Below are positions 32,752-40,660 of a stretch of 52,037 nucleotides of DNA, one piece after another; the stretch's first letter is position 1, and every line of letters begins with the position of its first letter. The notes beneath the pieces are model-generated. The model was not told the DNA's origin, made no database searches, and was given only the letters and a program-made list of their open reading frames with translations. The position numbers and the translations under genes were made by a program. This DNA is from Hyphomicrobiales bacterium (GTDB lineage: Bacteria; Pseudomonadota; Alphaproteobacteria; Rhizobiales; Rhizobiaceae). The DNA is taken from NCBI GenBank assembly GCA_900469955.1, contig UBYX01000035.1, positions 1 through 52,037 of the forward strand, given 5' to 3'.

Positions 32752-32780
32752 GTTGCAGATCAATTCGTAAGCGCGCCCTT
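32752..32780 (+). other. second oriT-like nic region, degenerate
   Basis: TAAGCGCGCCCTT at 32768-32780 differs from copy 1 by T to C in the nic core. The adjacent inverted repeat is damaged (AAGTTGC-AGA-TCAATTC instead of perfect arms). It may be non-functional or recognised poorly by TraA. Confidence 0.65.
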
Positions 32781-33139
32781 CCCCGTTGCCGCCGCGTTAC
32801 CGCAAGCCGTCGCCCACCGAGTAAGCGAAAAAGCCGTCAATCATCAACAAAAGCGGCGTTTTGATCAAAATCTACGAAATTTTACGGATATCAAAACCGC
32901 CCCAAGTCTGCTTATCATATTCCCGGCCGACGAGATTTTGTCCGAGTCTCAACCAGATTGAGAATCAATTCCTGATTGCCAGGCTTCGCAGTTGTTTCTG
33001 TAGTCCCACACGAGTGAGGTGCAAAACTGCGGGTCCGCCGCAGGTCTTCGCCCAAGCGGCGGCGAACAATTTTCAGTGCAACCCTACGACTAAGATCCGG
33101 GTGCCAAAATCTGAAGAGCAAGAATCCCGACAAGGCGAG

Positions 33140-33898
33140 ATGGGAGCAAGCTGGCGTTTTCTGCAAATGGTCGATCAAGCAAGACTTTCATTGTCATTAC
33201 GTATGTTACGGGCATTCAAGCGTCGGGAGGACCTTCTACCTGCGCTGCAAAACCTTCGCGAGCGGTACGGCCTTTCGCACATATCGTTCCTCGTGGTTCA
33301 CAGTGGAGGCAATGCCGGGCCCTACCCCTACTACTGCACGACCTATCCTGACACTTGGACCCGGATATACGTCGACAAGCGCTATTTCGACATAGACCCC
33401 GTCATTCACGTGGTTCGGTCGGAGTTACTGCCGGTCGACTGGTCCGCGCTCGATCGGCAGCCGAGACAGGTGCAGAATTTCTTTCGTGAAGCCCGCTCCT
33501 ACGGTATCGGTCCGCACGGTTTGACGATCCCAATCCGGGGCAGAAACGGCGAACGCTCGCTCTTTTCCGTAACATCCGATCTGCCGAAGCGCGAATGGGC
33601 ACGGCTACGCGCTTCGAGCATTCATGAGTTGCATATCCTTTCCCACTACTTCCATGAGGCCGCGCTCTCCGCCAGCGGTCTTCGGGAGGACGATCGCTAT
33701 CGAACTCTCTCGGGCCGCGAAGGCCAATGCCTTCAGTTGCTTGCGAAAGGTCGGATCTCTAAACAGATAGCGGCAGATTTGGGCATCTCGCAAAACGCCG
33801 TCAAACTATACCTACGGTCAACTAGGCTGAAACTTGGTGCCGCTACAAGTCATCAGGCGGTCGGCAGGGCGACCTTCCTTGAATTAATCGAAATCTGA
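33140..33898 (+). CDS. LuxR-family transcriptional regulator with autoinducer-binding domain
   Basis: 252 aa. The N-terminal part (about 20-165) fits the acyl-homoserine-lactone-binding domain (YYCTTYPDTWTRIYVDKRYF, then DIDPVI, DW and FFREARSYGIGPHGLTIPIR), with conserved Trp/Tyr/Asp/Pro/Gly positions visible. The C-terminal LuxR helix-turn-helix (about 185-245) contains LSGREGQCLQLLAKGRISKQ, IAADLGISQNAVKLYLRS and KLGA. The frame opens at 32861 inside the oriT repeat, but ATG 33140 has an AAGGCGAG site and gives normal family length. No luxI-type gene is nearby. A role in controlling conjugation or the 36.5-39.8 kb operon is inferred from position. Confidence 0.88.
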   Translation: MGASWRFLQMVDQARLSLSLRMLRAFKRREDLLPALQNLRERYGLSHISFLVVHSGGNAGPYPYYCTTYPDTWTRIYVDKRYFDIDPVIHVVRSELLPVDWSALDRQPRQVQNFFREARSYGIGPHGLTIPIRGRNGERSLFSVTSDLPKREWARLRASSIHELHILSHYFHEAALSASGLREDDRYRTLSGREGQCLQLLAKGRISKQIAADLGISQNAVKLYLRSTRLKLGAATSHQAVGRATFLELIEI

Positions 33899-33963
33899 TT
33901 GCGCTCGCCAAGCGCGCCGGCACGGCCGACTTTTCAATTTTCATTTATCAGGGAAAGCCGGTT

Positions 33964-33985
33964 GGCCCCGCCTCGCGGCGGGGCC
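33964..33985. terminator. bidirectional hairpin between luxR and DUF736 genes
   Basis: Perfect 9-bp stem GGCCCCGCC / GGCGGGGCC with a TCGC loop, between convergent stops at 33898 and 33996. Confidence 0.6.
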
Positions 33986-33995
33986 TCTCCGGGCC

Positions 33996-34304
33996 TCAGT
34001 CCCGGTTGGGGCGAGCCCAGATCAGCTGGTAGCTGTCCTCGCCTTCGACCCCGGTGAGCGTCGCGTAGATTGGGGCGGAGAAGCTTGGGTCGTCAAGTTT
34101 GACCGAGAGGTAGTCGCGATCCTGCTCGGAGCGCTTTTGCCAAGCGGCACCCAGCTCAACATTGCCGGCGTAGATTCGGAAGTGCGGGCCTCTGTCGGAG
34201 GGGTTCTCGATGCGGGTGATGCGGACCTTGACGTTGAGGGCGAGCGTTCGGATCGAGCCGTTGAGACCGGTTTGCGAGCTGGTGAAGATGCCGATGGTTG
34301 CCAT
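33996..34304 (-). CDS. DUF736 family protein
   Basis: 102 aa cytoplasmic protein starting MATIGIFTSSQTGLNGSIRT, the hallmark of DUF736, with GPHFRIYAGNVELGAAWQK and a C-terminal SYQLIWARP. ATG 34304 follows a GGAAAGGAA site. The family is common on alphaproteobacterial plasmids and integrative elements, usually near DNA-transfer or antirestriction genes. Molecular function is unknown. Confidence 0.88.
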   Translation of the reverse strand: MATIGIFTSSQTGLNGSIRTLALNVKVRITRIENPSDRGPHFRIYAGNVELGAAWQKRSEQDRDYLSVKLDDPSFSAPIYATLTGVEGEDSYQLIWARPNRD

Positions 34305-34398
34305 TGTCGTATTCCTTTCCTGTTTCGGGCCGCGCCCATCGCGGCCTCGATGGCTGTCGCAGGATCGGAGACGGTCGGACCGCACCTGAAAGGCCGGA

Positions 34399-34608
34399 AT
34401 GGCGTGGAGGGCGGCCAGGAGAAACTTTGTTGTCCGCGAGGAATGGGCGCACCGCGCTCAGGGGAAGAAAGTTTTGGAAGGCCGTTGCGGGAATACGATC
34501 GAGGCGAAGCCGGTTTTCGATCAGACATGCCTCATCGAGCCCGCGAAGGACGTGGCTTGCCCCAGGCCAAAGGCATACAGCGATGGTAGCTACGCCCCGA
34601 CTGCCTGA
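34399..34608 (+). CDS. possible small hypothetical protein
   Basis: 69 aa open frame with ATG 34399 after an AAAGG site (MAWRAARRNFVVREEWAHRA). Codon use is acceptable, but no family is recognised and competing frames overlap. Low certainty. Confidence 0.25.
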   Translation: MAWRAARRNFVVREEWAHRAQGKKVLEGRCGNTIEAKPVFDQTCLIEPAKDVACPRPKAYSDGSYAPTA

Positions 34609-34813
34609 CGGGTCCCTGCAACGGCGTTCCGCCGCCCGTCGACCTGATCAAAATCAACCGCAGGGATGAGCCGAACAATGGTGCTGCTTTGGCGCGTCCC
34701 GCATGCTCCGTTGTGCACGCGACACATTAAAGTCTGAGCCCGTTACAGTTTAATTGGTTGAGATCTGAAGTGCCGAAAGGCCCGGTCGTATGGCGCTCAC
34801 AGCGGCCTGTCAG

Positions 34814-34866
34814 GGCGGAAACGAACAAGGCCGCCCGGAATGGGCCGCGATCCGGATGCGAAAGCA
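34814..34866. repeat. ~52-bp direct repeat, unit A
   Basis: Nearly identical (about 5 mismatches by eye) to 36396-36448 in the same orientation. The unit begins GGCGGAAACGAACAAGG and ends with GATCCGGATGCGAAAGC. The two units bracket the 34899-36137 segment, which contains the DUF932 gene. Confidence 0.7.
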
Positions 34867-34898
34867 GCCGCCGAACCAAGCGATCGTTACCGGAGCCG

Positions 34899-35111
34899 GT
34901 GGAAACGCCTGAAGACTGTCCGGTGCTGCGTACCGAGGGGGAAATCCTGAAATGGGCGCGCAAGGAAAATGCGCATGTCGGCAGCCGACGACCGATCGGT
35001 CCGATCGAGACGGATGCCGGCGCAGTCGAGGTCTTCGACTATATAGACGGCTACATCCGTAACCAGCTCGATGAGGCCGGCGATCAGGACGATTTGTCCT
35101 CGCGATCCTGA
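34899..35111 (+). CDS. small hypothetical protein
   Basis: 70 aa from GTG 34899, which has a GGAG site six bases upstream. Codon use is coding-like through TEGEILKWARKENAHVGS, ETDAGAVEVFDYIDGYIRNQ and a charged end. The frame extends back to 34758 across repeat unit A, but that part looks noncoding. No family is recognised. Confidence 0.4.
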   Translation: METPEDCPVLRTEGEILKWARKENAHVGSRRPIGPIETDAGAVEVFDYIDGYIRNQLDEAGDQDDLSSRS

Positions 35112-35252
35112 ATTTGACGGGTGGGACGGGAGCATGAGGGAAGGGGCTTTGGGGCATCCCTCGTCCTGGCCAGCACCGCTCGATGCGGTAAGGGACAGGC
35201 AAGCGGCAAATATCGGCGGACCGGCTCGCAACCTTGCAAACTAAAGGGAGTT

Positions 35253-35274
35253 GCGCCGCCTCCTTCGGCGGCGC
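35253..35274 (-). terminator. hairpin after the DUF932 gene
   Basis: Perfect 8-bp stem GCGCCGCC / GGCGGCGC with a TCCTTC loop, 14 bases after the DUF932 stop (35289). Confidence 0.5.
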
Positions 35275-35288
35275 GCTTGCTTGCCTGC

Positions 35289-36137
35289 TTACGCTTTCAA
35301 CGCCGCCATCCTTTCGCCGAGCAGCCAGAGAGCTTTGTTGAGTTTGATATCCTGATCGATACCGTTGACGGCGCGGGACTTCACACGGCGCGGCCTGCCG
35401 AGCTCGTCGCGGCCAACGCCGCGCAACCCGCCCTTGATGGCGTTTTCCTGGACCACATTCCAGACGGTCCAGAGATCATTGGCGCGGTCATCGTAGCGGC
35501 GGGGAACAAGCAACTGCTGCGCTTTGATCGGCGTCGTGCTCTCGCCTTCGTTGTCTCCAAAGCGGAGCACATGGGCAGCGTCGGCGAGAATGTCCGCCTC
35601 CTCAGGGTTCAGCCTCAAGGTCGACCAATCCTGCGGAGCGGCTAGGGTGCGTTCGGCCTCGCCAAGGACCCGATAAGTACCTTCGATGACCTTGTGCTGC
35701 ACGTCGCCGGAGTGGCGAACCTTGATGGCGTCAATGGTGCCAGTCTGCGTCACTAAGGAATTGAGGCAGCGAACGCGAAAAAGCCCAGCCATAAGCTCGT
35801 AGGCGCTTGTCCCGTCATTGGCATTCTTGAGCAGGATTTCGCAAACAGTGTCCCCGACATTGTACACCTTACCGTCACCGACGCGGCGTAGGCGGATAAG
35901 ATGCCTGGTAAAATCGGCCTTGCCTTCGGTGCGACTGCGTGACTGCTTGGCGCCGACCGGCACGAAGCCTTCGGTGATAAGGCTACGCAATACCTCGATG
36001 GTCGGGATTGGTTTAAAGCGCTCTGACCGGCTTTCATGGGCCGTCACGGCAAAAATCGACGGTGCGATGCGACGCATTTCGGTTTCGGTCAGGGCGCGAC
36101 CGGTGTCGAAACGGGCGGTCTCGGTGTAGATGGTCAT
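35289..36137 (-). CDS. DUF932 family plasmid protein
   Basis: 282 aa, starting MTIYTETARFDTGRALTETE. Segments FAVTAHESRSERFKPIPTIE, EGFVPVGAKQSRSR and HLIRLRR, followed by VYNVGDTVCEILLKNANDGT and the RVRCLNSLV region, are typical of DUF932 (phage/plasmid-like) proteins found on rhizobial plasmids with DUF736 and ArdC-like genes. Function is unknown; its homologues cluster with mobile-element functions. ATG 36137 begins the family-typical N-terminus. Confidence 0.85.
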   Translation of the reverse strand: MTIYTETARFDTGRALTETEMRRIAPSIFAVTAHESRSERFKPIPTIEVLRSLITEGFVPVGAKQSRSRTEGKADFTRHLIRLRRVGDGKVYNVGDTVCEILLKNANDGTSAYELMAGLFRVRCLNSLVTQTGTIDAIKVRHSGDVQHKVIEGTYRVLGEAERTLAAPQDWSTLRLNPEEADILADAAHVLRFGDNEGESTTPIKAQQLLVPRRYDDRANDLWTVWNVVQENAIKGGLRGVGRDELGRPRRVKSRAVNGIDQDIKLNKALWLLGERMAALKA

Positions 36138-36449
36138 ATTCTGTCTCCATTGGTTTCGGTTGCCATCCCGAAGGGCAAGCCCCTCGGGCGAAGCCTTCCC
36201 GGTCTTTCCGGGGAATGGCCTCTGACATTCCCCCGGACAGAGGGGGGAGGGCGAATGCCCGCCCCACGGCGGCGGACAGGACTGTCAAGCGGCGTGGCGC
36301 GGAAGGCGGGCGATCTTCACGGGTCCGCATGCGGACTGGCGCGGAAGATAGACCGGCTTCACGGGCCGCTTGACCGGCCTGGTCGGCGATGTCAGGGGCG
36401 GAAACGAACAAGGCGGTCCGGAACGGGCCTCGATCCGGATTCGAAAGCG
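36138..36449. other. noncoding stretch with repeat unit B
   Basis: 312 bases between the DUF932 start and the luxR remnant. It is GC-rich with several short inverted repeats and contains repeat unit B at 36396-36448. No gene is supported, although it must contain the DUF932 promoter. Confidence 0.45.
36396..36448. repeat. ~52-bp direct repeat, unit B
   Basis: Second unit of the repeat at 34814-34866. It abuts the point where luxR 3'-end homology begins (36450), so it may mark a recombination junction. Confidence 0.7.
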
Positions 36450-36542
36450 AAGCTGTACCTGCGGTCGGCAAGGCTGAAACTGGGTGCCGCCACAAGTCAG
36501 GCGGTTGGCAGGGCGAGCTTTCTCGAGTTGATTGAACTGTGA
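36450..36542 (+). pseudogene. 3' fragment of a luxR-family gene
   Basis: 30 codons KLYLRSARLKLGAATSQAVG followed by RASFLELIEL and a stop match the last residues of the LuxR-type protein encoded at 33140-33898 (KLYLRSTRLKLGAATSHQAV...TFLELIEI). The DNA is clearly diverged, so it is not a recent copy. Its stop overlaps the next gene's GTG (GTGA), hinting that a full luxR gene was once translationally coupled to the methyltransferase-like gene. Confidence 0.75.
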
Positions 36543-37792
36543 GTTCGCTCGACCCAAGGGCGCGGCGCTTCGCCATGGCCGATTTAAAAAAAGCAATCTA
36601 CCGGATTCGGCAAATTGGCGAGGCTCTCAGCTCGTGCGCAGATGTAGCCCAGATATCGGCGGCAACCGTAACATCTCGCCAAAAGCCGGGATGCGGCTTC
36701 CGCCTTCCAGATGGGGAGGTGGCCATGGTGGATCGACTGACAATTGAGCGCTGGAAGAAAGCGCCCAGGCTGACGTCCTTTGCGGCATTCTTCGAGAGGA
36801 CCGCAAGCGGACAGGGTGGAGCGCCCGACCTTGCCGAACCGCAGCTCGACATGAGCCTGCTTGATTTCGATCTGGACGCCGCTGTTTTCGCCGATACACA
36901 TCGAAGGCTCTGGGGGCACTTCGACAGCCATTATTTCGCCAGCATCCCCTATAGGCTCGAAGAAGAATGCCGACTGGGGCCAGCGATCTTATCCTTCGCC
37001 TTGAGGGTCTGGGCGCAAAATGCCTCCCCGACGACGATCTATACGCTCGGCACTGGTACCGGTTGCCTTGCGCGCGCGCTCGCTACGCTTGGCGATGGTC
37101 GCATCGAGACGCTCTCCTGCAGTCCAACAGCCGCCAATAAGACGTCGTTTCTTTCAAGGAGGGGAAGCGAGCACGCGCACTTCTTCCACGGCCCGTTCTT
37201 TGAATTGGACGACGATCGCTACGCGACCGACGAGGATCTTTTGCGGTTTCGGGATGGGTTCGACGTGCTTTTCGAGGACACGACGTTTCAGATGTACGAC
37301 CGTGATCGGCTCATGCAGCTGGATTTTGTAGCCCCTCGCATACGTCCTGGTGGCCTCCTCGTGCAGGTGCAGAAACTCTCGGATGCCGACCCGGCTGTCT
37401 ATGAGGAACGCGAGCGGCAAAAGGACGAGCTTTTCAAGTCCCGGTTCTTCTCGACGCGGCACATCTCAAAGAAAAAGGATGAAGTCCTCAATACGATGGC
37501 CGATCTCCAGGTCGACCTTACGACGACGATCGCGGCGCTCAGAACATTCTTCCGTTACTCGGTGATAACCTGGAACAGCGGCAACTTCTACACCATCGTC
37601 TCATCCAACTCCCGGGCTTCCATGTTGGAGCTGATTTCGCTGATGTTGAAGCCGGCCATCCCACCAGCCTATTGCTACCACCAGTTACCTGCCGCGATCG
37701 TTGATTCCTGGGGTAATCCCTTGGCTTTAGATCTGGCTTGGCGCAGCGCAAACACCATGACCCTGCTCGCGCCAAAGCGCCTGGCATCGTGA
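36539..37792 (+). CDS. SAM-dependent methyltransferase-like protein
   Basis: 417 aa. A Rossmann-type class I methyltransferase core appears around residues 160-290: glycine-rich motif I TIYTLGTGTGCLARALATLG, then IETLSCSPTAANKTSFL, and FDVLFEDTTFQMYDRDR followed by PRIRPGGLLVQVQKL. The N-terminus (about 13-60) is a small helical/DNA-binding-like region. The start is uncertain: GTG 36539 overlaps the luxR fragment stop, and ATG 36575 is the alternative. One base separates its stop from the next gene. The substrate is unknown; it may modify a small molecule together with its neighbours. Nicotianamine-synthase-like or other aminobutanoyl transfer cannot be excluded. Confidence 0.65.
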   Translation: MSSLDPRARRFAMADLKKAIYRIRQIGEALSSCADVAQISAATVTSRQKPGCGFRLPDGEVAMVDRLTIERWKKAPRLTSFAAFFERTASGQGGAPDLAEPQLDMSLLDFDLDAAVFADTHRRLWGHFDSHYFASIPYRLEEECRLGPAILSFALRVWAQNASPTTIYTLGTGTGCLARALATLGDGRIETLSCSPTAANKTSFLSRRGSEHAHFFHGPFFELDDDRYATDEDLLRFRDGFDVLFEDTTFQMYDRDRLMQLDFVAPRIRPGGLLVQVQKLSDADPAVYEERERQKDELFKSRFFSTRHISKKKDEVLNTMADLQVDLTTTIAALRTFFRYSVITWNSGNFYTIVSSNSRASMLELISLMLKPAIPPAYCYHQLPAAIVDSWGNPLALDLAWRSANTMTLLAPKRLAS

Positions 37793-37793
37793 A

Positions 37794-39194
37794 ATGACGG
37801 GAAACCCTCACTCGGAGGACCGCTGCAGCGCCAGCGACGTGCGACACACACTGTCTGTGTTGATGCCGCGTGTTAAGGAGTTCTGGGAACGTCCGCTACA
37901 GGACTATGCATCGGCGGCCTACGATGTCTCCAAATTTCGAACCGGGTGTTTTGTGCGTCATCATGCAATGGATCTGCTTCGCCGCTGTATAGAACGGGCG
38001 GCGAGACGATCCGGTTATGATGCCGAGGACGCCCGAAATGCCGGCTTTCAGATACTGGCGTCGCCAGTGATGCAGACCGGCCCACATTGCCTGCTCCTCA
38101 TCGAACCCGACGCGTTTTACACGCATCTGTTCAGCCTGTCAGGGCTGACGGCTCATGGCCGCGAATGGCACATCACCTATCACGCCGCGACGGTGAGTTT
38201 CTCAGAAAAGGCAAAGAAGGGGCCGGGCTGGCTATGTCTCGACGGCGAGCCGCTCAACGTCTTTGGCTTGCCCCGCAGCCGGATGGACTCATTGAGCATC
38301 TGCGGTTGGAGTGGCCCCTATCGCTTCGCACTTTCGAACGCCAAAGGCGATCCGGCACCAAATGCTTCCGCCGCCCGTCTCCTCGCCGACTTGCCTTCGG
38401 ATGATTTTCCTTCTGCGGCAGAAGCGATCAGAGCCGCCAATCAAGCCCTTTGGCGCAACAAGCTCCCCTTCCCCACCAAACTGCTTCAGCTTGATGACAT
38501 GGATATCGCGGACCTGGTTGCCGACCACCTCGAAGATCCGCAGTCATGGCTATCGGCTCGCTTAATCGGAGGAAAGGTTGCAGAGAGTATCCTGGACGCA
38601 ATGGACCACCTCAATGCTGGACCATGGCAAGGGTGGGTCCGGAGGACCACCGACTTCTTCTGGCGCCTGGAAGGAGGCCGAATAATTCCGCTTCGGCTCC
38701 AGGACAATCTTCTTAGGGCGCGGTCGAGCTTTGAGGTGAAAGTTCGCCCTGAGATCCTCGCAGAGGCACTTCGACAACGGGCGATCGTGCCGAGCCTGTA
38801 CACCGTGTTCCTGGTAACCTCGATCCTGCCGGGTGTCAGAGTGCTTGGAGGGTGCCGCCAGGCGATCTACTCCCCGCTTATGCGCTACGTCTCCGCGGTC
38901 GGCTTTCAGCAATCGGGGGAGCAGGATCTCCTGACGGAACTGCGCGGCGACGACCGACCAGGGCTTTGGGGTCATCGTGTCCTGAAACCTTCCGGTGGCT
39001 ACCCCTATAGTGAGCTGGAGCTTCTGCAAGGCGCCGCGACACCGCTTGGGCAATTCGCAGAAATGTCCTTATTGCAATCGAGCGGCGACCTTTCAAGTTT
39101 CACCAGGGATCCAATCTGGGCGAACCTTTCAGAGCACATCAGCACCGGAGCCATAACCGCCAATTCACCCGCGTGGCAGTGGTCAGGTTCGTAG
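37794..39194 (+). CDS. unknown protein, co-transcribed with the methyltransferase-like gene
   Basis: 466 aa, no recognised family. It is soluble, with no signal peptide or membrane helix. It is rich in Trp, His, Cys and Arg (HHAMDLLRRCIERAARRSGY, GPHCLLLIEPDAFYTHLFSL, GREWHITYHAAT, ICGWSGPYRF) in the first half. Further conserved-looking stretches are GWVRRTTDFFWRLEGGRIIP and VFLVTSILPGVRVLGGCRQA. Near-zero spacing to the methyltransferase-like gene suggests a shared pathway. The overall look is of an enzyme, but I cannot assign a reaction. Confidence 0.7.
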   Translation: MTGNPHSEDRCSASDVRHTLSVLMPRVKEFWERPLQDYASAAYDVSKFRTGCFVRHHAMDLLRRCIERAARRSGYDAEDARNAGFQILASPVMQTGPHCLLLIEPDAFYTHLFSLSGLTAHGREWHITYHAATVSFSEKAKKGPGWLCLDGEPLNVFGLPRSRMDSLSICGWSGPYRFALSNAKGDPAPNASAARLLADLPSDDFPSAAEAIRAANQALWRNKLPFPTKLLQLDDMDIADLVADHLEDPQSWLSARLIGGKVAESILDAMDHLNAGPWQGWVRRTTDFFWRLEGGRIIPLRLQDNLLRARSSFEVKVRPEILAEALRQRAIVPSLYTVFLVTSILPGVRVLGGCRQAIYSPLMRYVSAVGFQQSGEQDLLTELRGDDRPGLWGHRVLKPSGGYPYSELELLQGAATPLGQFAEMSLLQSSGDLSSFTRDPIWANLSEHISTGAITANSPAWQWSGS

Positions 39195-39275
39195 GCGAGG
39201 TTTGATTTGTGAGCAGCTTCTATGCTTATTCGATCCTTCAGATGAGCTGGACCTTACCACGGCTGGAGGATTGAT

Positions 39276-39785
39276 GTGTCGACCGAACAACAGGCTGTCA
39301 TCAGGCTGTTAACGCCCGATGACGTCGATATATTTCGCAGGATAAGGCTGGAGGCGCTTTCACAGGAACCGCTTTCATTTGCAAGCGTATACGAGGACTG
39401 GGCCCAGCTTTCCGACGAGGAATGGCGCCAACATCTGGATCATCCGGTCTTCATCGCGTTTGTGGATGAAGAACCCGTCGGCATGATGGGGGTCAAGTTC
39501 CAACGTCCGAGCCGCTTCTCGCATCGGGCGACGGTGATTGGCGTCTATGTGCGGAAAGAGCAACGCGGGACCGGGATGGCCAGACAGCTTCTAGATCACG
39601 TCATCCAGCACGCGAGCGACCATAGGGTGCAGCAGCTTGAGCTCACCGTGAACGCGGAGAACTCGGCTGCGATCCGCTTTTACCAACGCCACGGTTTCAC
39701 AAAAGCTGGCCGGATTCCAAACGGCTTTCGGGGTTTCGGCACGGAAGCAGACGAATTAATCATGGTTCTGCGCTTGAAGGCATAA
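39276..39785 (+). CDS. GNAT-family N-acetyltransferase
   Basis: 169 aa acyl-CoA-dependent acetyltransferase. The acetyl-CoA-binding motif A is clear in IGVYVRKEQRGTGMARQLLD (Arg/Gln-x-x-Gly-x-Gly/Ala), and motif B includes LELTVNAENSAAIRFYQRHG and FTKAGR. GTG 39276 has a GGAGGATTGAT site. It is 81 bases downstream of the unknown 466-aa gene on the same strand, so it may be the third gene of that operon. RimI/PhinothricinAT-like members of this family acetylate small amines or proteins; the substrate is unknown. Confidence 0.9.
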   Translation: MSTEQQAVIRLLTPDDVDIFRRIRLEALSQEPLSFASVYEDWAQLSDEEWRQHLDHPVFIAFVDEEPVGMMGVKFQRPSRFSHRATVIGVYVRKEQRGTGMARQLLDHVIQHASDHRVQQLELTVNAENSAAIRFYQRHGFTKAGRIPNGFRGFGTEADELIMVLRLKA

Positions 39786-40062
39786 CAAATCCCTTTCACC
39801 TCGCCATCATTCTACGCCGTCATAGGTCCTATTGATACGTTGCTACCTTGACAGCGAGGGGAACGAAGCGGAGGACGTTAGCGGTCGCTACTTGCGCTCC
39901 CGCATTATCGGAACCTGATTTGCACCGAAATTGCGAAAGAGCCCACTATGAGGGGAGCACTGCTCCGGTACTGACAGCGTCAGAACCAAACCAACCGAAC
40001 CAGCAGCCGCAAAAGAAGTTGGAGACGGATCCCACGCGCCTCATCATCAGGTAGTCACCCAC
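39786..40062. other. intergenic region, no supported gene
   Basis: 277 bases between the GNAT gene and a convergent small gene. A TTG-started frame (39848-40054) ends in a hydrophilic EPNQPNQQPQKKLETDPTR stretch, but it has no ribosome site. Confidence 0.35.
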
Positions 40063-40260
40063 TCATCCTTGGGTAATGCCGTGACGTCGGTTTGTATCCT
40101 TTGCATTAACAATAATGCAGTACATGCCGGCCTGACCTTGTGAAAGGTCTACCAGTGCCCAGGTCGACGGTTTCGCGGGCTGTCCCGTAAAGACATCGAA
40201 GACTGTCCAGCTGCGATCAAGTTCCTGACGAACGGCATACCTCATTGTTTCGTGGGTCAT
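40063..40260 (-). CDS. small hypothetical protein
   Basis: 65 aa starting at ATG 40260 (MTHETMRYAVRQELDRSWTV) after a GAGGATCTC site; the frame is open to 40329. It contains FDVFTGQPAKPSTWALVDLS and MYCIIVNAKD. The composition suggests a compact alpha/beta fold. Similar small proteins of unknown function occur in rhizobia, as far as I recall. Confidence 0.55.
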   Translation of the reverse strand: MTHETMRYAVRQELDRSWTVFDVFTGQPAKPSTWALVDLSQGQAGMYCIIVNAKDTNRRHGITQG

Positions 40261-40504
40261 GAGATCCTCATGAAGGATGGCAACAACCGGAATGGTCCTT
40301 GCGTTCATCAATCGCGAGCATCCTAGCACCTATCGGGGGATGAGTCCGCGTTGCTCATCGCTCCACCGCTTTTGAAGTAGTGCCGTTAGGTGGGAACCAC
40401 AGCCGATCAGAGCAGGCGTTGGAGACTCAGTCGCCATCAGGATCGGCTCCGGAGCATCGAAGCTGATTAAGCCCCCGGAAGCGGTTCACGAACTTCAGGA
40501 TCTC

Positions 40505-40660
40505 TCAGCTGCAAAGAGAAGGCCCAGCCGTTTTTCCCGCCTGGGCCTCCAAACAGTCCGTTGGATATTCATAGGGACACCTGTAGGTTTGGGCGTCAAT
40601 AGCTCCAACGGGTAAAAGCACCCGGATGCAGCTATCACACGGAAGGGGAAACCCAGCCAT
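40505..40660 (-). CDS. possible small cysteine-rich protein
   Basis: 51 aa frame from ATG 40660 with four to five cysteines (MAGFPLPCDSCIRVLLPVGA, then YRCPYEYPTDC). The CDSC...C...C spacing could bind zinc. No ribosome site is obvious, and an 8-bp hairpin (40520-40548, AGGCCCAG/CTGGGCCT) overlaps its 3' end, which may instead be a terminator of an upstream transcript. Confidence 0.3.
   Translation of the reverse strand: MAGFPLPCDSCIRVLLPVGAIDAQTYRCPYEYPTDCLEAQAGKTAGPSLCS

Larger units (their letters stand above)
32636..33069. repeat. oriT/traA-5' repeat, copy 2 (decayed)
   Basis: Direct repeat of 27470-27900, including the traA 5' end and the noncoding sequence beyond the nic region. The noncoding part is better conserved (46 identical bases at 32880-32925) than the traA codons. 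It ends about 70 bases before the luxR-family gene. Confidence 0.85.

Noticed and set aside
32861..33139. N-terminal extension of the LuxR-type protein
   Set aside because: These codons read through the conserved noncoding oriT repeat. ATG 33140 has a ribosome site and gives the normal family length.
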